A stretch of DNA of 52,346 bases, from positions 1-52,346 of the forward strand of contig JAFRYA010000008.1 in the NCBI GenBank assembly GCA_017441295.1. The letters run 5' to 3'. The notes beneath the pieces are model-generated. The model was not told the DNA's origin and did no database searches. It saw only the letters and a list, made by a program, of their open reading frames with translations. Source of the stretch: Lachnospiraceae bacterium. GTDB taxonomy: Bacteria > Bacillota > Clostridia > Lachnospirales > Lachnospiraceae. The position numbers and the translations under genes were made by a program. Shown here in pieces: positions 33,510 to 42,490 of the stretch (position 1 is the first letter of the stretch; each line of letters starts with the position of its first letter).

Positions 33510-34478
33510 ATGAGTATTACATTACCTATCACACCAAAGGAGAACCTTAAGAGATTTATAAAGGGTGAGCATTTGTGGATGCCTCAGTACAAGGATAACA
33601 AGATGTTCAGCCCGTCAATGTATGTGGAGAATGTCTGCCGCGGTTTCGTAATGGAGACTGACAAATATACCGGCGAATTCGGCGGCCCTGACCAGTTCGG
33701 CGTTGAATGGGAGTTCGTTCCTACAGTAGGCGGATCCATGGTACGTCCGGGCAGCCCGAAGGTTCCTGACCTGGCTGAATGGGAGAAATACGTTATCTGG
33801 CCGGATCTGTCCAAGCTTGACTGGGCCGGAGTTGCAGAGAAAAATAAAGAATTTCTTACAACTGATAAAGTTCTTATGCAGATGAACTTCACCTCATTTT
33901 TCGAGAGACTGATTTCATTTGTCGACATGGAAAATGCCCTGATCGCCATGATCGATCCTGATGAGCAGGAAGATGTACACAGACTGTTCGACAGACTGGC
34001 TGATTATTATGATGAGCTGTTTGGATATATAGAGAAATATTTCCATACCGACCTGATCTATTTCCATGATGACTGGGGCAGCCAGAGAGCACCTATGTTC
34101 TCACTGGATACTGTTCGTGAGATGCTGGTTCCTTACATCAAACGCTGCGTAGATTCCGCTCACAAGCACGGCATGGTATTCGAGCTGCACAGCTGCGGCA
34201 AGATCCAGGATCTGGTACCGGCCATGATTGAGGCAGGAGTTGATATGTGGTGTGGCCAGGATATGAATGACAAACTGTACTGCGCACGTGAATATGGCGA
34301 TTATATCCATATCGGTGTAGCTCCTAAGACCTTCCCTGAAGGAACACCTGAAGAGGAGCAGATCGCTGAGATCGACAGGATTCTGGATGAGTATCCGGAC
34401 ACAATCTACATTGGACGTCATCTGAATCCGGGCGATGCTATGTATAACAGAGTTGTTGAGCGTACACTGAAGAAATAG
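33510..34478 (+). CDS. Uroporphyrinogen decarboxylase-family (URO-D) methyltransferase-like protein
   Basis: 322-residue URO-D superfamily (beta/alpha)8 barrel. In anaerobes most such proteins away from haem genes are MtaA/MtbA-like or demethylase-type methyltransferases that move methyl groups to or from corrinoid proteins. Visible features: 'YFHDDWGSQRAPMFS' (DDWG, the substrate-face loop), 'HKHGMVFELHSCGKIQDL' with the His-x-Cys-Gly pattern used by zinc methyltransferases of this group, and 'IHIGVAP' at the end of the barrel. No haem biosynthesis genes are near, so haem decarboxylation is unlikely. No corrinoid-binding protein is in the window. An MFS transporter follows after 24 bases and probably imports the methylated substrate or exports the product. 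Confidence 0.8.
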   Translation: MSITLPITPKENLKRFIKGEHLWMPQYKDNKMFSPSMYVENVCRGFVMETDKYTGEFGGPDQFGVEWEFVPTVGGSMVRPGSPKVPDLAEWEKYVIWPDLSKLDWAGVAEKNKEFLTTDKVLMQMNFTSFFERLISFVDMENALIAMIDPDEQEDVHRLFDRLADYYDELFGYIEKYFHTDLIYFHDDWGSQRAPMFSLDTVREMLVPYIKRCVDSAHKHGMVFELHSCGKIQDLVPAMIEAGVDMWCGQDMNDKLYCAREYGDYIHIGVAPKTFPEGTPEEEQIAEIDRILDEYPDTIYIGRHLNPGDAMYNRVVERTLKK

Positions 34479-34502
34479 TTTTTATTAGAGAGGATTATCC
34501 TC

Positions 34503-35711
34503 ATGAGCAATGTTCAAAATACCGGACAGGTAACATATAGCAAAGCCAGGATCAGACTGATGCTGTTTGCACTGGTTTTCTGCGTATTCATTCAGGGATT
34601 CGGCAACTTCAAGCTGATCCCTATGCAGGAGGCTATTCAGACATTCTTCCAGATTGAGCCCGGCGCATATGGCATTATGGGGTCGGCGCAGAACTGGATG
34701 ATGATCATTCTGTCCATTCCTCTGGCATACGTTGCCAGAAAGATGCCATGTAAATGGAGCTATGCCATAGGTTTCTGTGTTTCGGTTCTGGGTATGGTTA
34801 TCCAGATCTTCGCAACCAGCTTTCCGCTGTTTGTTATCGGCAGAATGCTGGAAGGCGGCGGATTCGGCTTCGTTCACCTGACGTCAGGCAGTTTGTTCCT
34901 GACGTTGGTTCCGGCCAATCGGCGAGCCTTCTGGGCCAGCGTCAGCGTAGTTGCGTCCGTTCTTCCGCAGGTTATCATCAGCAGGCTGGGATCCAAACTG
35001 TTGGTTGATACCGGCATGACTTTCCAGCAGATATTCATGATCATCTGCGGCATGTACGTGGTGGCTATTATTACATGGCTGATCTGCGTGCCTGTTTCTG
35101 TCCATGTTCATGGCGTTGCGGATTCCACTAAGCCGACGCGGGAGCAGACGATGCGTGTTTACAAGAACACTTCGAACTGGCTGATCGGCATAGCGTTCAT
35201 ATTCTACAACGCAGTATCTGTAGGATTTACATCTTATGTTGTTAAATTCATCAGCACTAAGGGAATGAGCCTGACTGACGCAGCTGCTAAATACAGCTAT
35301 ACCACATTGATCGGCATGGTTGCGATGCTCGCATTCGGCGTGATCGCGGACAAGCTCGGTACCAAGCGTAAGATCGTTATGATCGGCTACTTCGTATGCG
35401 CAGTTGCTCTGATCTCGCTGTCCGTACTTCCGGCCAACCTGATATTCATTTATATTGTTTTGTTCGGAACCTTCCCGAGATCGATCGTTGGACTTACAAA
35501 CGCAGCTTCCTCAGATATTGTTGAAGTGCCGTCGGATATACCTATCGCCAACTCCGTCAGGAACATGATCACCCAGATAGGCAATGTAATCATGACTATC
35601 GCCATGGGCTATCTTATTCAGTTCGCAGGATATTCGATCACAATTTATATCCTCGCAGGCGGATGCCTGATAGGAGCTGTGCTTTGGTTCTTCGCCAAGA
35701 AAATACCATAA
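34503..35711 (+). CDS. MFS transporter
   Basis: 402-residue major facilitator protein with about 12 hydrophobic helices in two halves and the loop 2-3 type motif 'GVIADKLGTKRKIVM' between helices 8 and 9. The sequence 'MQEAIQTFFQIEPGAYGIMGSAQNW' is reminiscent of nitrate/oxalate or sugar-acid MFS groups but not diagnostic. AGAGG (34490-34494) precedes the ATG. Operon position after the URO-D gene suggests it carries that enzyme's substrate, for example a methoxylated compound or a glycine-betaine-like molecule; this is inference. A terminator follows at once. Confidence 0.85.
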   Translation: MSNVQNTGQVTYSKARIRLMLFALVFCVFIQGFGNFKLIPMQEAIQTFFQIEPGAYGIMGSAQNWMMIILSIPLAYVARKMPCKWSYAIGFCVSVLGMVIQIFATSFPLFVIGRMLEGGGFGFVHLTSGSLFLTLVPANRRAFWASVSVVASVLPQVIISRLGSKLLVDTGMTFQQIFMIICGMYVVAIITWLICVPVSVHVHGVADSTKPTREQTMRVYKNTSNWLIGIAFIFYNAVSVGFTSYVVKFISTKGMSLTDAAAKYSYTTLIGMVAMLAFGVIADKLGTKRKIVMIGYFVCAVALISLSVLPANLIFIYIVLFGTFPRSIVGLTNAASSDIVEVPSDIPIANSVRNMITQIGNVIMTIAMGYLIQFAGYSITIYILAGGCLIGAVLWFFAKKIP

Positions 35712-35718
35712 AGATTTG

Positions 35719-35743
35719 AAAGGCCGCTCAGGCGGCCTTTTTT
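35719..35743 (+). terminator. Intrinsic terminator after MFS gene
   Basis: AAAGGCCGC-TCAG-GCGGCC followed by TTTTTT; perfect 6-bp GC stem extended by A/T pairs. Confidence 0.92.
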
Positions 35744-35748
35744 AATGC

Positions 35749-35777
35749 TTTATATTAAGTTAATCTTTTGATATAAT
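35749..35777 (+). promoter_or_regulatory. Promoter of the surface-polysaccharide operon
   Basis: Perfect TATAAT at 35772-35777 with a moderate -35 (TTTATA, 35749-35754) at 17-nt spacing. It is the only clear promoter before the six co-directional glycan genes. Confidence 0.55.
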
Positions 35778-35804
35778 ATATTGAACTTTTTATTATGGAG
35801 TACT

Positions 35805-36836
35805 ATGCGAACAATGGAAAAGCAGCCGCTGATCAGCATTATCGTGCCATTTTATAATACTGGGGAATATCTGAAAAGATGTTTGGACAGTATTATTTCG
35901 CAGTCCTATCAGAACCTGGAGATCATCCTGGTCAATGATGGTTCAGAGGACGATTCCGCAGCAATTGCGGAAGGCTATGCTCAGGCTGATTTCAGGGTTC
36001 ATGTATATACACAGGCGAATGCAGGTGTATCAGCTGCCAGGAATGCAGGTCTCAGACAGGCAACAGGCGAATATGTTATGTTTGTGGATGCTGATGACTG
36101 GATCGCGGCAGGCTCCATAGAGCGCATGATGGCAGTAATGCAGGAGAGCGGAGCGGACCTGACCACCTGCAATATCAGGAGGGTATCCGATCCGTCAGAG
36201 GCTGTGCCATACGAGGACGGGTATACACTTTGTGACAGAGATGAGTATATGCGCATATTCTTCCGCATTGGCAGCAACGAGCCTATCCATTATCCGGTAG
36301 CCAAGCTTTATAAAAGGGCGATGCTTCCGGACGGCCTGTACCCTGAAGGCATCAGGATAGGTGAGGACGTGCTGGGCACATACAGGGCCGTGGCAGACGC
36401 TGAAAGAATCGCCAGAATGAACGAAGTTGGATACTATTATTACTACAATCCTGCCAGTGTCACAGAAGGCTTCAGCGAAAAGAATTTCGATCTGATAACC
36501 GTTTGGGATAAGGTCGTGGAGGCTTCAGAAGGCAGAGAACCAGACCATTCATATGCTGTGCTGAACAGGAAAAGGATCAACTTCGGCCTGTTATTCCTGA
36601 TGATTACGGAAGTACCGGCCAAAGAGAGAAAAGAGAAGTATGCTGAGCAGGAAAGGCAGCTCAGAGCTGACCTTAAAGCATGCGAGAAGGACCTGATGAA
36701 TTCACCAATAGTCAGGTCACGCAAAATACTGATATTTATGTGCAGCCATTGCTATCCGCTGATGACGCTTATCGGTGGACTTTACAATAAATCCGGAAAG
36801 AAATTAGCCGTTGGCCAGAGGAGAAACCTGTCTTGA
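35805..36836 (+). CDS. Family 2 glycosyltransferase
   Basis: 343-residue GT-A fold transferase for surface glycan assembly. The ATG at 35805 follows GGAG (35797-35800) by 4 bases; ATG 35814 is an alternative. The N-terminal 110 residues are canonical: ISIIVPFYNTGEYLKRCLDS, ILVNDGSEDDS, NAGVSAARNAGL and FVDADDWI (the DxD-like metal and sugar-nucleotide site). The rest is the variable acceptor domain with a C-terminal hydrophobic stretch (ILIFMCSHCYPLMTLIGGLY) that may contact the membrane. It overlaps licD by 4 bases (TTGA). Sugar specificity not predictable. Confidence 0.9.
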   Translation: MRTMEKQPLISIIVPFYNTGEYLKRCLDSIISQSYQNLEIILVNDGSEDDSAAIAEGYAQADFRVHVYTQANAGVSAARNAGLRQATGEYVMFVDADDWIAAGSIERMMAVMQESGADLTTCNIRRVSDPSEAVPYEDGYTLCDRDEYMRIFFRIGSNEPIHYPVAKLYKRAMLPDGLYPEGIRIGEDVLGTYRAVADAERIARMNEVGYYYYYNPASVTEGFSEKNFDLITVWDKVVEASEGREPDHSYAVLNRKRINFGLLFLMITEVPAKERKEKYAEQERQLRADLKACEKDLMNSPIVRSRKILIFMCSHCYPLMTLIGGLYNKSGKKLAVGQRRNLS

Positions 36837-37645
36837 ATAAATTGTCGCTTAAAGAAATCCAACAGACTGAATTAGATATCATGGTCGAGTTCGACAAGGT
36901 GGCGCGCAGATACGGGCTGAAATATTCCCTGTTTGCCGGCACTATGCTCGGCGCGGTCAGACACAAAGGTTTTATCCCATGGGATGACGATATCGACGTA
37001 TCAATGCCCAGACCGGACTATGACCGCCTGCTTGAACTGAACAGGAATGAGCAGATCTGGCCTGAATACCTGAAACTGGCCAGCTTCGAAGACGGCACTT
37101 TGGATACTCCGTTCATGAAAATATATGATACCAGAACATTTATCAAAGATGAGAAACATACACTGAAAGATGTTCAATCGCTTTGGATCGATGTGTTTCC
37201 TTTTGACGGAATGCCTGAGACTATAGAAGAAAAGGTAAAGTATTATAAGAAAGCCCTGTTCCTCAGCAAGCTGAATATAGCCGCAGCCACAAAGGCAGGA
37301 TATGGCTCATCTAAACTGAAGGTTATATTAAAGGCTGTTATTGTCAAACCTGTTACAGCTATTATGGGCAGGAAAAGAATATCCGCTATTGAGAAAAAGA
37401 TGGCTCTAAAGCGTCCATATGGTTCAACTACTGACGTTGGGCTGACCACGTGGGGATGTGACGGACCTTACCAGGGAATAACCGTCGCAGAGTACGAAGA
37501 CCTGATTGATATTGATTTCGAGGGACACAAGTTCCTCTGCACGTCCGCCTGGGATAAGAACCTGACGGGCATTTTCGGAGATTACATGCAGCTGCCGCCT
37601 GAGAATGAGCGCATTACCCACGATCTGGAGGCGTACAGAATATGA
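36833..37645 (+). CDS. licD: LicD-family phosphotransferase
   Basis: 270-residue LicD protein. LicD enzymes transfer phosphocholine or related phospho-amino-alcohols (or ribitol-phosphate-like groups) from CDP-activated donors to surface glycans. The signature 'LFAGTMLGAVRHKGFIPWDD' continuing DIDV is intact (YSLFAGT, GAVRHKGFIPWDDDIDV). The start is TTG 36833, overlapping the stop of the upstream glycosyltransferase, with AGAGGAG (36817-36823) 9 bases before it. A LicC/PntC-like nucleotidyltransferase at 42491 could supply the activated donor. The exact phospho-group is inference. Confidence 0.9.
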   Translation: MNKLSLKEIQQTELDIMVEFDKVARRYGLKYSLFAGTMLGAVRHKGFIPWDDDIDVSMPRPDYDRLLELNRNEQIWPEYLKLASFEDGTLDTPFMKIYDTRTFIKDEKHTLKDVQSLWIDVFPFDGMPETIEEKVKYYKKALFLSKLNIAAATKAGYGSSKLKVILKAVIVKPVTAIMGRKRISAIEKKMALKRPYGSTTDVGLTTWGCDGPYQGITVAEYEDLIDIDFEGHKFLCTSAWDKNLTGIFGDYMQLPPENERITHDLEAYRI

Positions 37646-38670
37646 AGATAAGCGTGATAATCCCTGTTAAGAATCCGGATTTCGGCCTTTTGGAACGCGC
37701 GCTTGAGAGCGTTTACCGACAGACCTTTAAGGATTACGAAATAATAATGATAAATGACGGCAGCGATGCGGCACACTCAGCTGAGCTGAGGCGTATGGCT
37801 GATGAAAATCCACAGATCAGATTGTTTGGAACTGAGCCCAAAGGCGTTTCGGCAGCCCGTAATCTGGCAGCCGGTAAGGCTGAAGGTGACGTGATCACTT
37901 ATCTGGACAGTGATGATTTTCTGAGCCCTGTGTGCTTTGAAGAGGCGGTTAATATTCTGGAGAATACAGATATTGACGCGGTTTGGGGCGGCACTTTTTA
38001 CGGCACAGAGCAGGAGATCCGTGCGCGCAGTGACAAGAACTCAGATGTCAGAGCCCTCAGTTTTGAGGAACTGGAGAAAGGTCTGATAAGGCTTGACGAC
38101 GCGAGGATGCATCGGACTAAGGCTGAGTGCATAGGAGAACCTTTCAGATTCGGACAGGGCTGCTACATTAACAGAGGAATCGCTGCACGTTTCATCAAGA
38201 AGGCCGCAGTGCAGGATTTCCCGGAGGGCATCCGCATTTATGAAGACGCGATCTGGAATCTGGAAATGCTGAAGAGCTTGAAAGTGTCTTATGCGCAGAC
38301 TGAATGGTATTATTATCTGGCTAATGAAGCGTCAGTCTCAAACGCTTTCAACCCGGATATTATCAAAGATATAGAGACTCCGCTGGAGCGGATCAGACAG
38401 CTGCTTGATCTGGAAAACGAAATGGAGTATTCAGGATATACGCGTATCCTGATGGATTCGCTCAGATATGTTTACAAGTGCCTGTACGGCAATCCGAAAT
38501 GGGGAGCCGCAGCAGGTGAGAGAAAAGCCCTCAAGGCGCACATCTACAATGATGAGCCATGGAGGGAAATCGGAACATCGAAATACAAGGCCCTGGCACA
38601 GGCGCGCGATAAGCAGAAGGCGCTCCTGTACAGAATGAAAGCCTTATTATTTGTCTGGAAGCTTAGATGA
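37642..38670 (+). CDS. Family 2 glycosyltransferase
   Basis: 342-residue GT-A transferase. Motifs: ISVIIPVKNPDFGLLERALE, IMINDGSDAAH, GVSAARNLAAG and ITYLDSDDFL (DSDD metal site). It overlaps licD by 4 bases (ATGA) and the fused membrane gene by 4 bases, so the four genes are translationally coupled. The acceptor half (about 115-342) is unlike the 35805 protein, so it likely adds a different sugar. Confidence 0.9.
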   Translation: MKISVIIPVKNPDFGLLERALESVYRQTFKDYEIIMINDGSDAAHSAELRRMADENPQIRLFGTEPKGVSAARNLAAGKAEGDVITYLDSDDFLSPVCFEEAVNILENTDIDAVWGGTFYGTEQEIRARSDKNSDVRALSFEELEKGLIRLDDARMHRTKAECIGEPFRFGQGCYINRGIAARFIKKAAVQDFPEGIRIYEDAIWNLEMLKSLKVSYAQTEWYYYLANEASVSNAFNPDIIKDIETPLERIRQLLDLENEMEYSGYTRILMDSLRYVYKCLYGNPKWGAAAGERKALKAHIYNDEPWREIGTSKYKALAQARDKQKALLYRMKALLFVWKLR

Positions 38671-41414
38671 TAGAGAACGAGAAATTACTGAACAGAAATG
38701 GAATAGGCAGGATTGTCGCCTTTATACTTCTGACAATCCCGTTCTTTCAGATTGACTCCCTGGTCGCAACGGTGGGATGGGCTGCCAAAGGCTACGGTCT
38801 TTATCAGATTATTGCCGGCGTTGTGATCGTGCTGTTAATACTGAAAGACCGCTGCCTTAAGAAAATACCGAAATTCTTTGTGCTGTTCCTGGCACTCTTT
38901 TTCGTGATGACTCTGGCTTCCGCCGTAAATGGAGCTGGTGTTAAGCGTTCGCTGGAATACGCGTTCGCTACATTTATGCTTTGCCTGCTCATGATGTATG
39001 GCATATTAAAGGATCTGAGGAGCTTCCTGAAGGCAGAAATGTATTTCTTCGGAGCTCTGACAGTCATAAACTTCCTGACAGTTCTTATATTCCCGGAAGG
39101 CATGTACAGCTATCTGGATTATTATACTGAATGCTGGTTCCTGGGATTCAAGAGCGGCCATATCATTTACCAGATGGCCTTTCTGTTCTTCACGGCCATG
39201 TATATGCATCTGTACTGTCAGGGCAGGAAGATCCGATTCTTATTATACGCTGCCGAAGCTTTGGTGCTGGCGTCGACCCTTCTGGTCATGAACCGTACGG
39301 CACTGCTCGTTTTGCTGCCGCTGATCGTCATTTCATTGATCCCTCAGCTCAGGAAATTTACTGTCATCTTCAACAGCATCACATATGCAGCCATAGGCCT
39401 GATAATGAATCTCCTGTTTGTGGTGTTCAGGAAACAGGCGATATTTGAATGGCTGATCGTAGGCATCTTCCACAGGAGAATGGATCTCACCTACAGAACA
39501 GAGGTGTGGGATAAGGCCTTCGAAGCAATTAAAAGCAAGCCTATCATCGGACACGGGTATCAGACCTTTGTTTATTCAGACATTATCGAGACTACTCATA
39601 ATGAATTCCTGGAAATGCTGTTCAAGACAGGTATCGTTGGCCTCGTGATATTCGTGGCAATCCTTTTATTCGTTATCTACCGTCTGTTCAAGAACAGAAA
39701 GAACGAGACCACTCAGTGGGTGGCTCTGTTCATGGGAGCATTCTTCCTGATGTTCGTAATGGAGCAGTACGCATTCGTATACTTCTTCTACCTGTTTATC
39801 TTCGCTTTCTACTCTCAGAACCTGAAGGAAATGAAGGAGGCACAGGATAGACTGTATCTGGAGAGGATACTGCAGAGGAGTGAGGCCGGCAGGACCGAGA
39901 AATCGGCCCGAAATGTGCTTTTTACGGTCTTTGCGAGCGTGACGGCTATATTGATAGGCCTGGTGGCACAAAAGCTCTTTATTCAGATATTAGGCCTCGA
40001 ATATGCGGGATTAAACGGCCTGTTTACCAACGTCATAACGATGCTGGCCATTGCGGACCTGGGAATAGGCGAAGCAGTCATATTCAACCTGTATAAGCCT
40101 CTTAAAGAAAACGATACCGAGACCATCAGATCGCTGATGCGGTTCTATCGCAAGGCATTCCATATTGTCGCGGCGGCCGTTGCGGTGATCGGTGTCTGCC
40201 TGATTCCTGCGCTGCCATATATTGCCAAGACCACAGAGGCAAACGTCAACACGACAGTTATCTTTCTGATCTTCGTGGCGGACGTTGTGCTGTCATATTT
40301 CCTGGCATACAAGAGGGCCATCCTGTACGCCGACCAGAAGAATTATTACATCAGCATTATCCATATGGTCTACCTGATCGGCATGAATGCAGCGCAGCTG
40401 ATAATGCTGTATTTCACGCACGATTATTACGCATACCTGATAACCAAGGTGGTATTCAGGGTGCTGGAAAATATAGTAATAGCCCATGTGGCGAACCGTC
40501 AGTATCCGTTCCTCAAAGGACGTGACGTTAAGCCGCTGGCAGCTGATATCAAAGCTGATATCAGGAAGAAAACAGGAGCACTGGTCTTCCATAAGATCGG
40601 TACATTTGTTGTAAACGGTACAGACAATATACTTATCTCAGTATTCTTCAGTCTGAAGACCGCAGGCCTTTACAGCAACTATCTGTTGGTGACCGAGGCA
40701 CTGAAACAGCTCTTCAATCCAGCGCTGGCAGCTCTTACGCCGAGCGTCGGCAATATGCTGGTTTCCGAATCCAAGGAGCATATCTTCCTGACGTTCAGGC
40801 GAATGCGGTTCATGAACTTCTGGCTGGCTACATATGTGGCCACGTCGCTGTTCGTGCTGATCCAGCCGTTCATTGTGTTTTGGTTCGGAGCAGAGTATAC
40901 TCTGACATTCGGAGTGGTCATAACCATTTCGCTCCAGTTCTTCCAGATGCTTATGCGCGGCACATATAACGCTTTCCAGGATGCTGCAGGCATATTCTAT
41001 GAGAACAGGTTCGTGCCGCTCGCTGAGTCAGCGGTTAACCTGATCGCATCGATCATCCTGCTGAAGATTTTCGGACTGCCGGGTGTATTCGCGGGCACAA
41101 TAGTGAGCTCACTTGTGCTGTGGTGCTTCAGCTACCCGAAATACGTATATACCAGGCTGTTCGGACGGAGCATTAAGAACTACGTCTTAGAAACAGGCGG
41201 TTATCTGGGACTCTTCCTGGTAATATGCTCCATCACATCCGCAGCGGTAATGTTTATCAACAAAATCGTTTCCGCTGATGGTATTATATTATGGATCACG
41301 GATGCGGTGATTGTCTTCGTACTGGCGAACGGCCTGATGGCCCTGGCTTTCCTGAAGAGCGAACATTTGAAGTATTACTTAGGCCTCGTTTCGAGGATTT
41401 ATAAGAAAATATAA
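38667..41414 (+). CDS. Fusion of Wzy-like polymerase/ligase with Wzx-like flippase
   Basis: A single 915-residue membrane protein that joins two normally separate functions. Residues 1-390 look like the O-antigen ligase/polymerase family: about ten hydrophobic segments, a large extracytoplasmic loop with 'HRRMDLTYRTEVWDKAFEAI', GHGYQTFVYS and TTHNEFLEMLFKTG (the Wzy_C/RfaL signature). A charged linker (about 390-412) leads to residues 412-915, which resemble polysaccharide exporters of the MATE/MVF type (LGLEYAGLNGLFTNVI, IGEAVIFNLYKPL, FGLPGVFAGTIVSS). The reading frame is open without any internal restart site that I can see. It would flip lipid-linked repeats and polymerise or ligate them at the outer face. 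An assembly error is unlikely given the clean frame, but the fusion deserves checking. Confidence 0.85.
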   Translation: MIENEKLLNRNGIGRIVAFILLTIPFFQIDSLVATVGWAAKGYGLYQIIAGVVIVLLILKDRCLKKIPKFFVLFLALFFVMTLASAVNGAGVKRSLEYAFATFMLCLLMMYGILKDLRSFLKAEMYFFGALTVINFLTVLIFPEGMYSYLDYYTECWFLGFKSGHIIYQMAFLFFTAMYMHLYCQGRKIRFLLYAAEALVLASTLLVMNRTALLVLLPLIVISLIPQLRKFTVIFNSITYAAIGLIMNLLFVVFRKQAIFEWLIVGIFHRRMDLTYRTEVWDKAFEAIKSKPIIGHGYQTFVYSDIIETTHNEFLEMLFKTGIVGLVIFVAILLFVIYRLFKNRKNETTQWVALFMGAFFLMFVMEQYAFVYFFYLFIFAFYSQNLKEMKEAQDRLYLERILQRSEAGRTEKSARNVLFTVFASVTAILIGLVAQKLFIQILGLEYAGLNGLFTNVITMLAIADLGIGEAVIFNLYKPLKENDTETIRSLMRFYRKAFHIVAAAVAVIGVCLIPALPYIAKTTEANVNTTVIFLIFVADVVLSYFLAYKRAILYADQKNYYISIIHMVYLIGMNAAQLIMLYFTHDYYAYLITKVVFRVLENIVIAHVANRQYPFLKGRDVKPLAADIKADIRKKTGALVFHKIGTFVVNGTDNILISVFFSLKTAGLYSNYLLVTEALKQLFNPALAALTPSVGNMLVSESKEHIFLTFRRMRFMNFWLATYVATSLFVLIQPFIVFWFGAEYTLTFGVVITISLQFFQMLMRGTYNAFQDAAGIFYENRFVPLAESAVNLIASIILLKIFGLPGVFAGTIVSSLVLWCFSYPKYVYTRLFGRSIKNYVLETGGYLGLFLVICSITSAAVMFINKIVSADGIILWITDAVIVFVLANGLMALAFLKSEHLKYYLGLVSRIYKKI

Positions 41415-41425
41415 AGGAATTTGAA

Positions 41426-42475
41426 ATGACTATTTTTACAGTTGGTCCGGTTATGATGTATCCGGAGACACTACAAATTGAAGGAACACAGCTGCCGTAT
41501 TTCCGCACTGAGGAATTCGGACAGCTGATGAAGGATATCGAGAGGGATTTCCTGAAATCTGTGCACGCTCCTGAAGGCACATTTTTTATTGGTCTGACCT
41601 CCAGCGGCACAGGCGCAATGGACGCTGCTGTCCAGAACGTTTTGACCCCGGAGGACAAGGTGCTGGTCATAAACGGCGGCACTTTTGGAGAGAGGTTCGC
41701 AAAGATTACACGGAATCATGGAATCCCAACGGATACTTATGATATTCCATTCCTTCACGCATTTTCCAAAGATGAATTTGAAAAATTCTCAGGCAAGGGT
41801 TATACAGCGCTGTTGGTAAATGCATGTGATACCAGCACAGGCCAGCTCTTTGACCTGGACTATCTGGCAGACTTCTGCAGACGCAATGACTGCCTGTTCA
41901 TAGTAGATGCTGTCAGCGCGTATCTGGCGGATCCAATAGATATGGCACGTCAGGAAATTGATGTGCTGCTCACAGCCAGCCAGAAGGCGCTGGCGCTGTC
42001 ACCTGGCGTTGCGCTTGTGGCTCTGTCAGAGAAAGCCCGTGAGCGCTGCAGCGGAGGTTCATACTATTTTGACTTCAACTCATACATTGAGAATCAGAAG
42101 AGGGGACAGCCTCCATTTACTTCGGCAGTTGGAACCATGCTGGCGCTCCATCAGAGACTGGAGAGCATTATGGCCAAAGGCATAACTGCCGAAAACGACC
42201 TGCACAGATCACGCGCTGAATATTTCAGGAATGCAGTTAAGGATCTGCCGGTGGAGATACCGGACATTCCGCTCTCTAACAGCGTTACACCTCTGATTTT
42301 TCCTCAGAAAAACGCTTCAGAGGTTTACAGAAGACTGAGCGGGGATTATGATTTATACCTGACACCTTCAGGCGGCGATTGGAAGGATGTACAGCTCAGA
42401 GTCGGACACCTGGGCAATCTGACCACCGCCGATTACGACAATCTTTTAGATAAACTGAGGATCATACTGGGATAG
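41426..42475 (+). CDS. Class V aminotransferase (AEP/alanine-glyoxylate transaminase-like)
   Basis: 349-residue PLP enzyme of the small-subunit class V group. 'FTVGPVMMYPETL' at the start, SSGTGAMDAAVQN (cofactor phosphate loop), 'FIVDAVSAYLADPIDM' with the PLP-ring aspartate, and 'VLLTASQKALALSPGVALV' with the Schiff-base lysine are visible. This group contains PhnW (2-aminoethylphosphonate:pyruvate aminotransferase), serine-glyoxylate and alanine-glyoxylate enzymes. The next gene is a LicC/PntC-like nucleotidyltransferase; PntC is fused to such a transaminase in some bacteria making AEP-decorated glycans, so PhnW-like use is attractive. Phosphonate C-P bond genes (pepM, ppd) are not in the window, so this stays inference. 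Confidence 0.85.
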   Translation: MTIFTVGPVMMYPETLQIEGTQLPYFRTEEFGQLMKDIERDFLKSVHAPEGTFFIGLTSSGTGAMDAAVQNVLTPEDKVLVINGGTFGERFAKITRNHGIPTDTYDIPFLHAFSKDEFEKFSGKGYTALLVNACDTSTGQLFDLDYLADFCRRNDCLFIVDAVSAYLADPIDMARQEIDVLLTASQKALALSPGVALVALSEKARERCSGGSYYFDFNSYIENQKRGQPPFTSAVGTMLALHQRLESIMAKGITAENDLHRSRAEYFRNAVKDLPVEIPDIPLSNSVTPLIFPQKNASEVYRRLSGDYDLYLTPSGGDWKDVQLRVGHLGNLTTADYDNLLDKLRIILG

Positions 42476-42490
42476 AAAGGACACAGATCA

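Noticed and set aside
33510..34478. Naming the URO-D gene hemE
   Set aside because: No haem biosynthesis neighbours, and the His-x-Cys-Gly pattern suits the methyltransferase branch of the superfamily.
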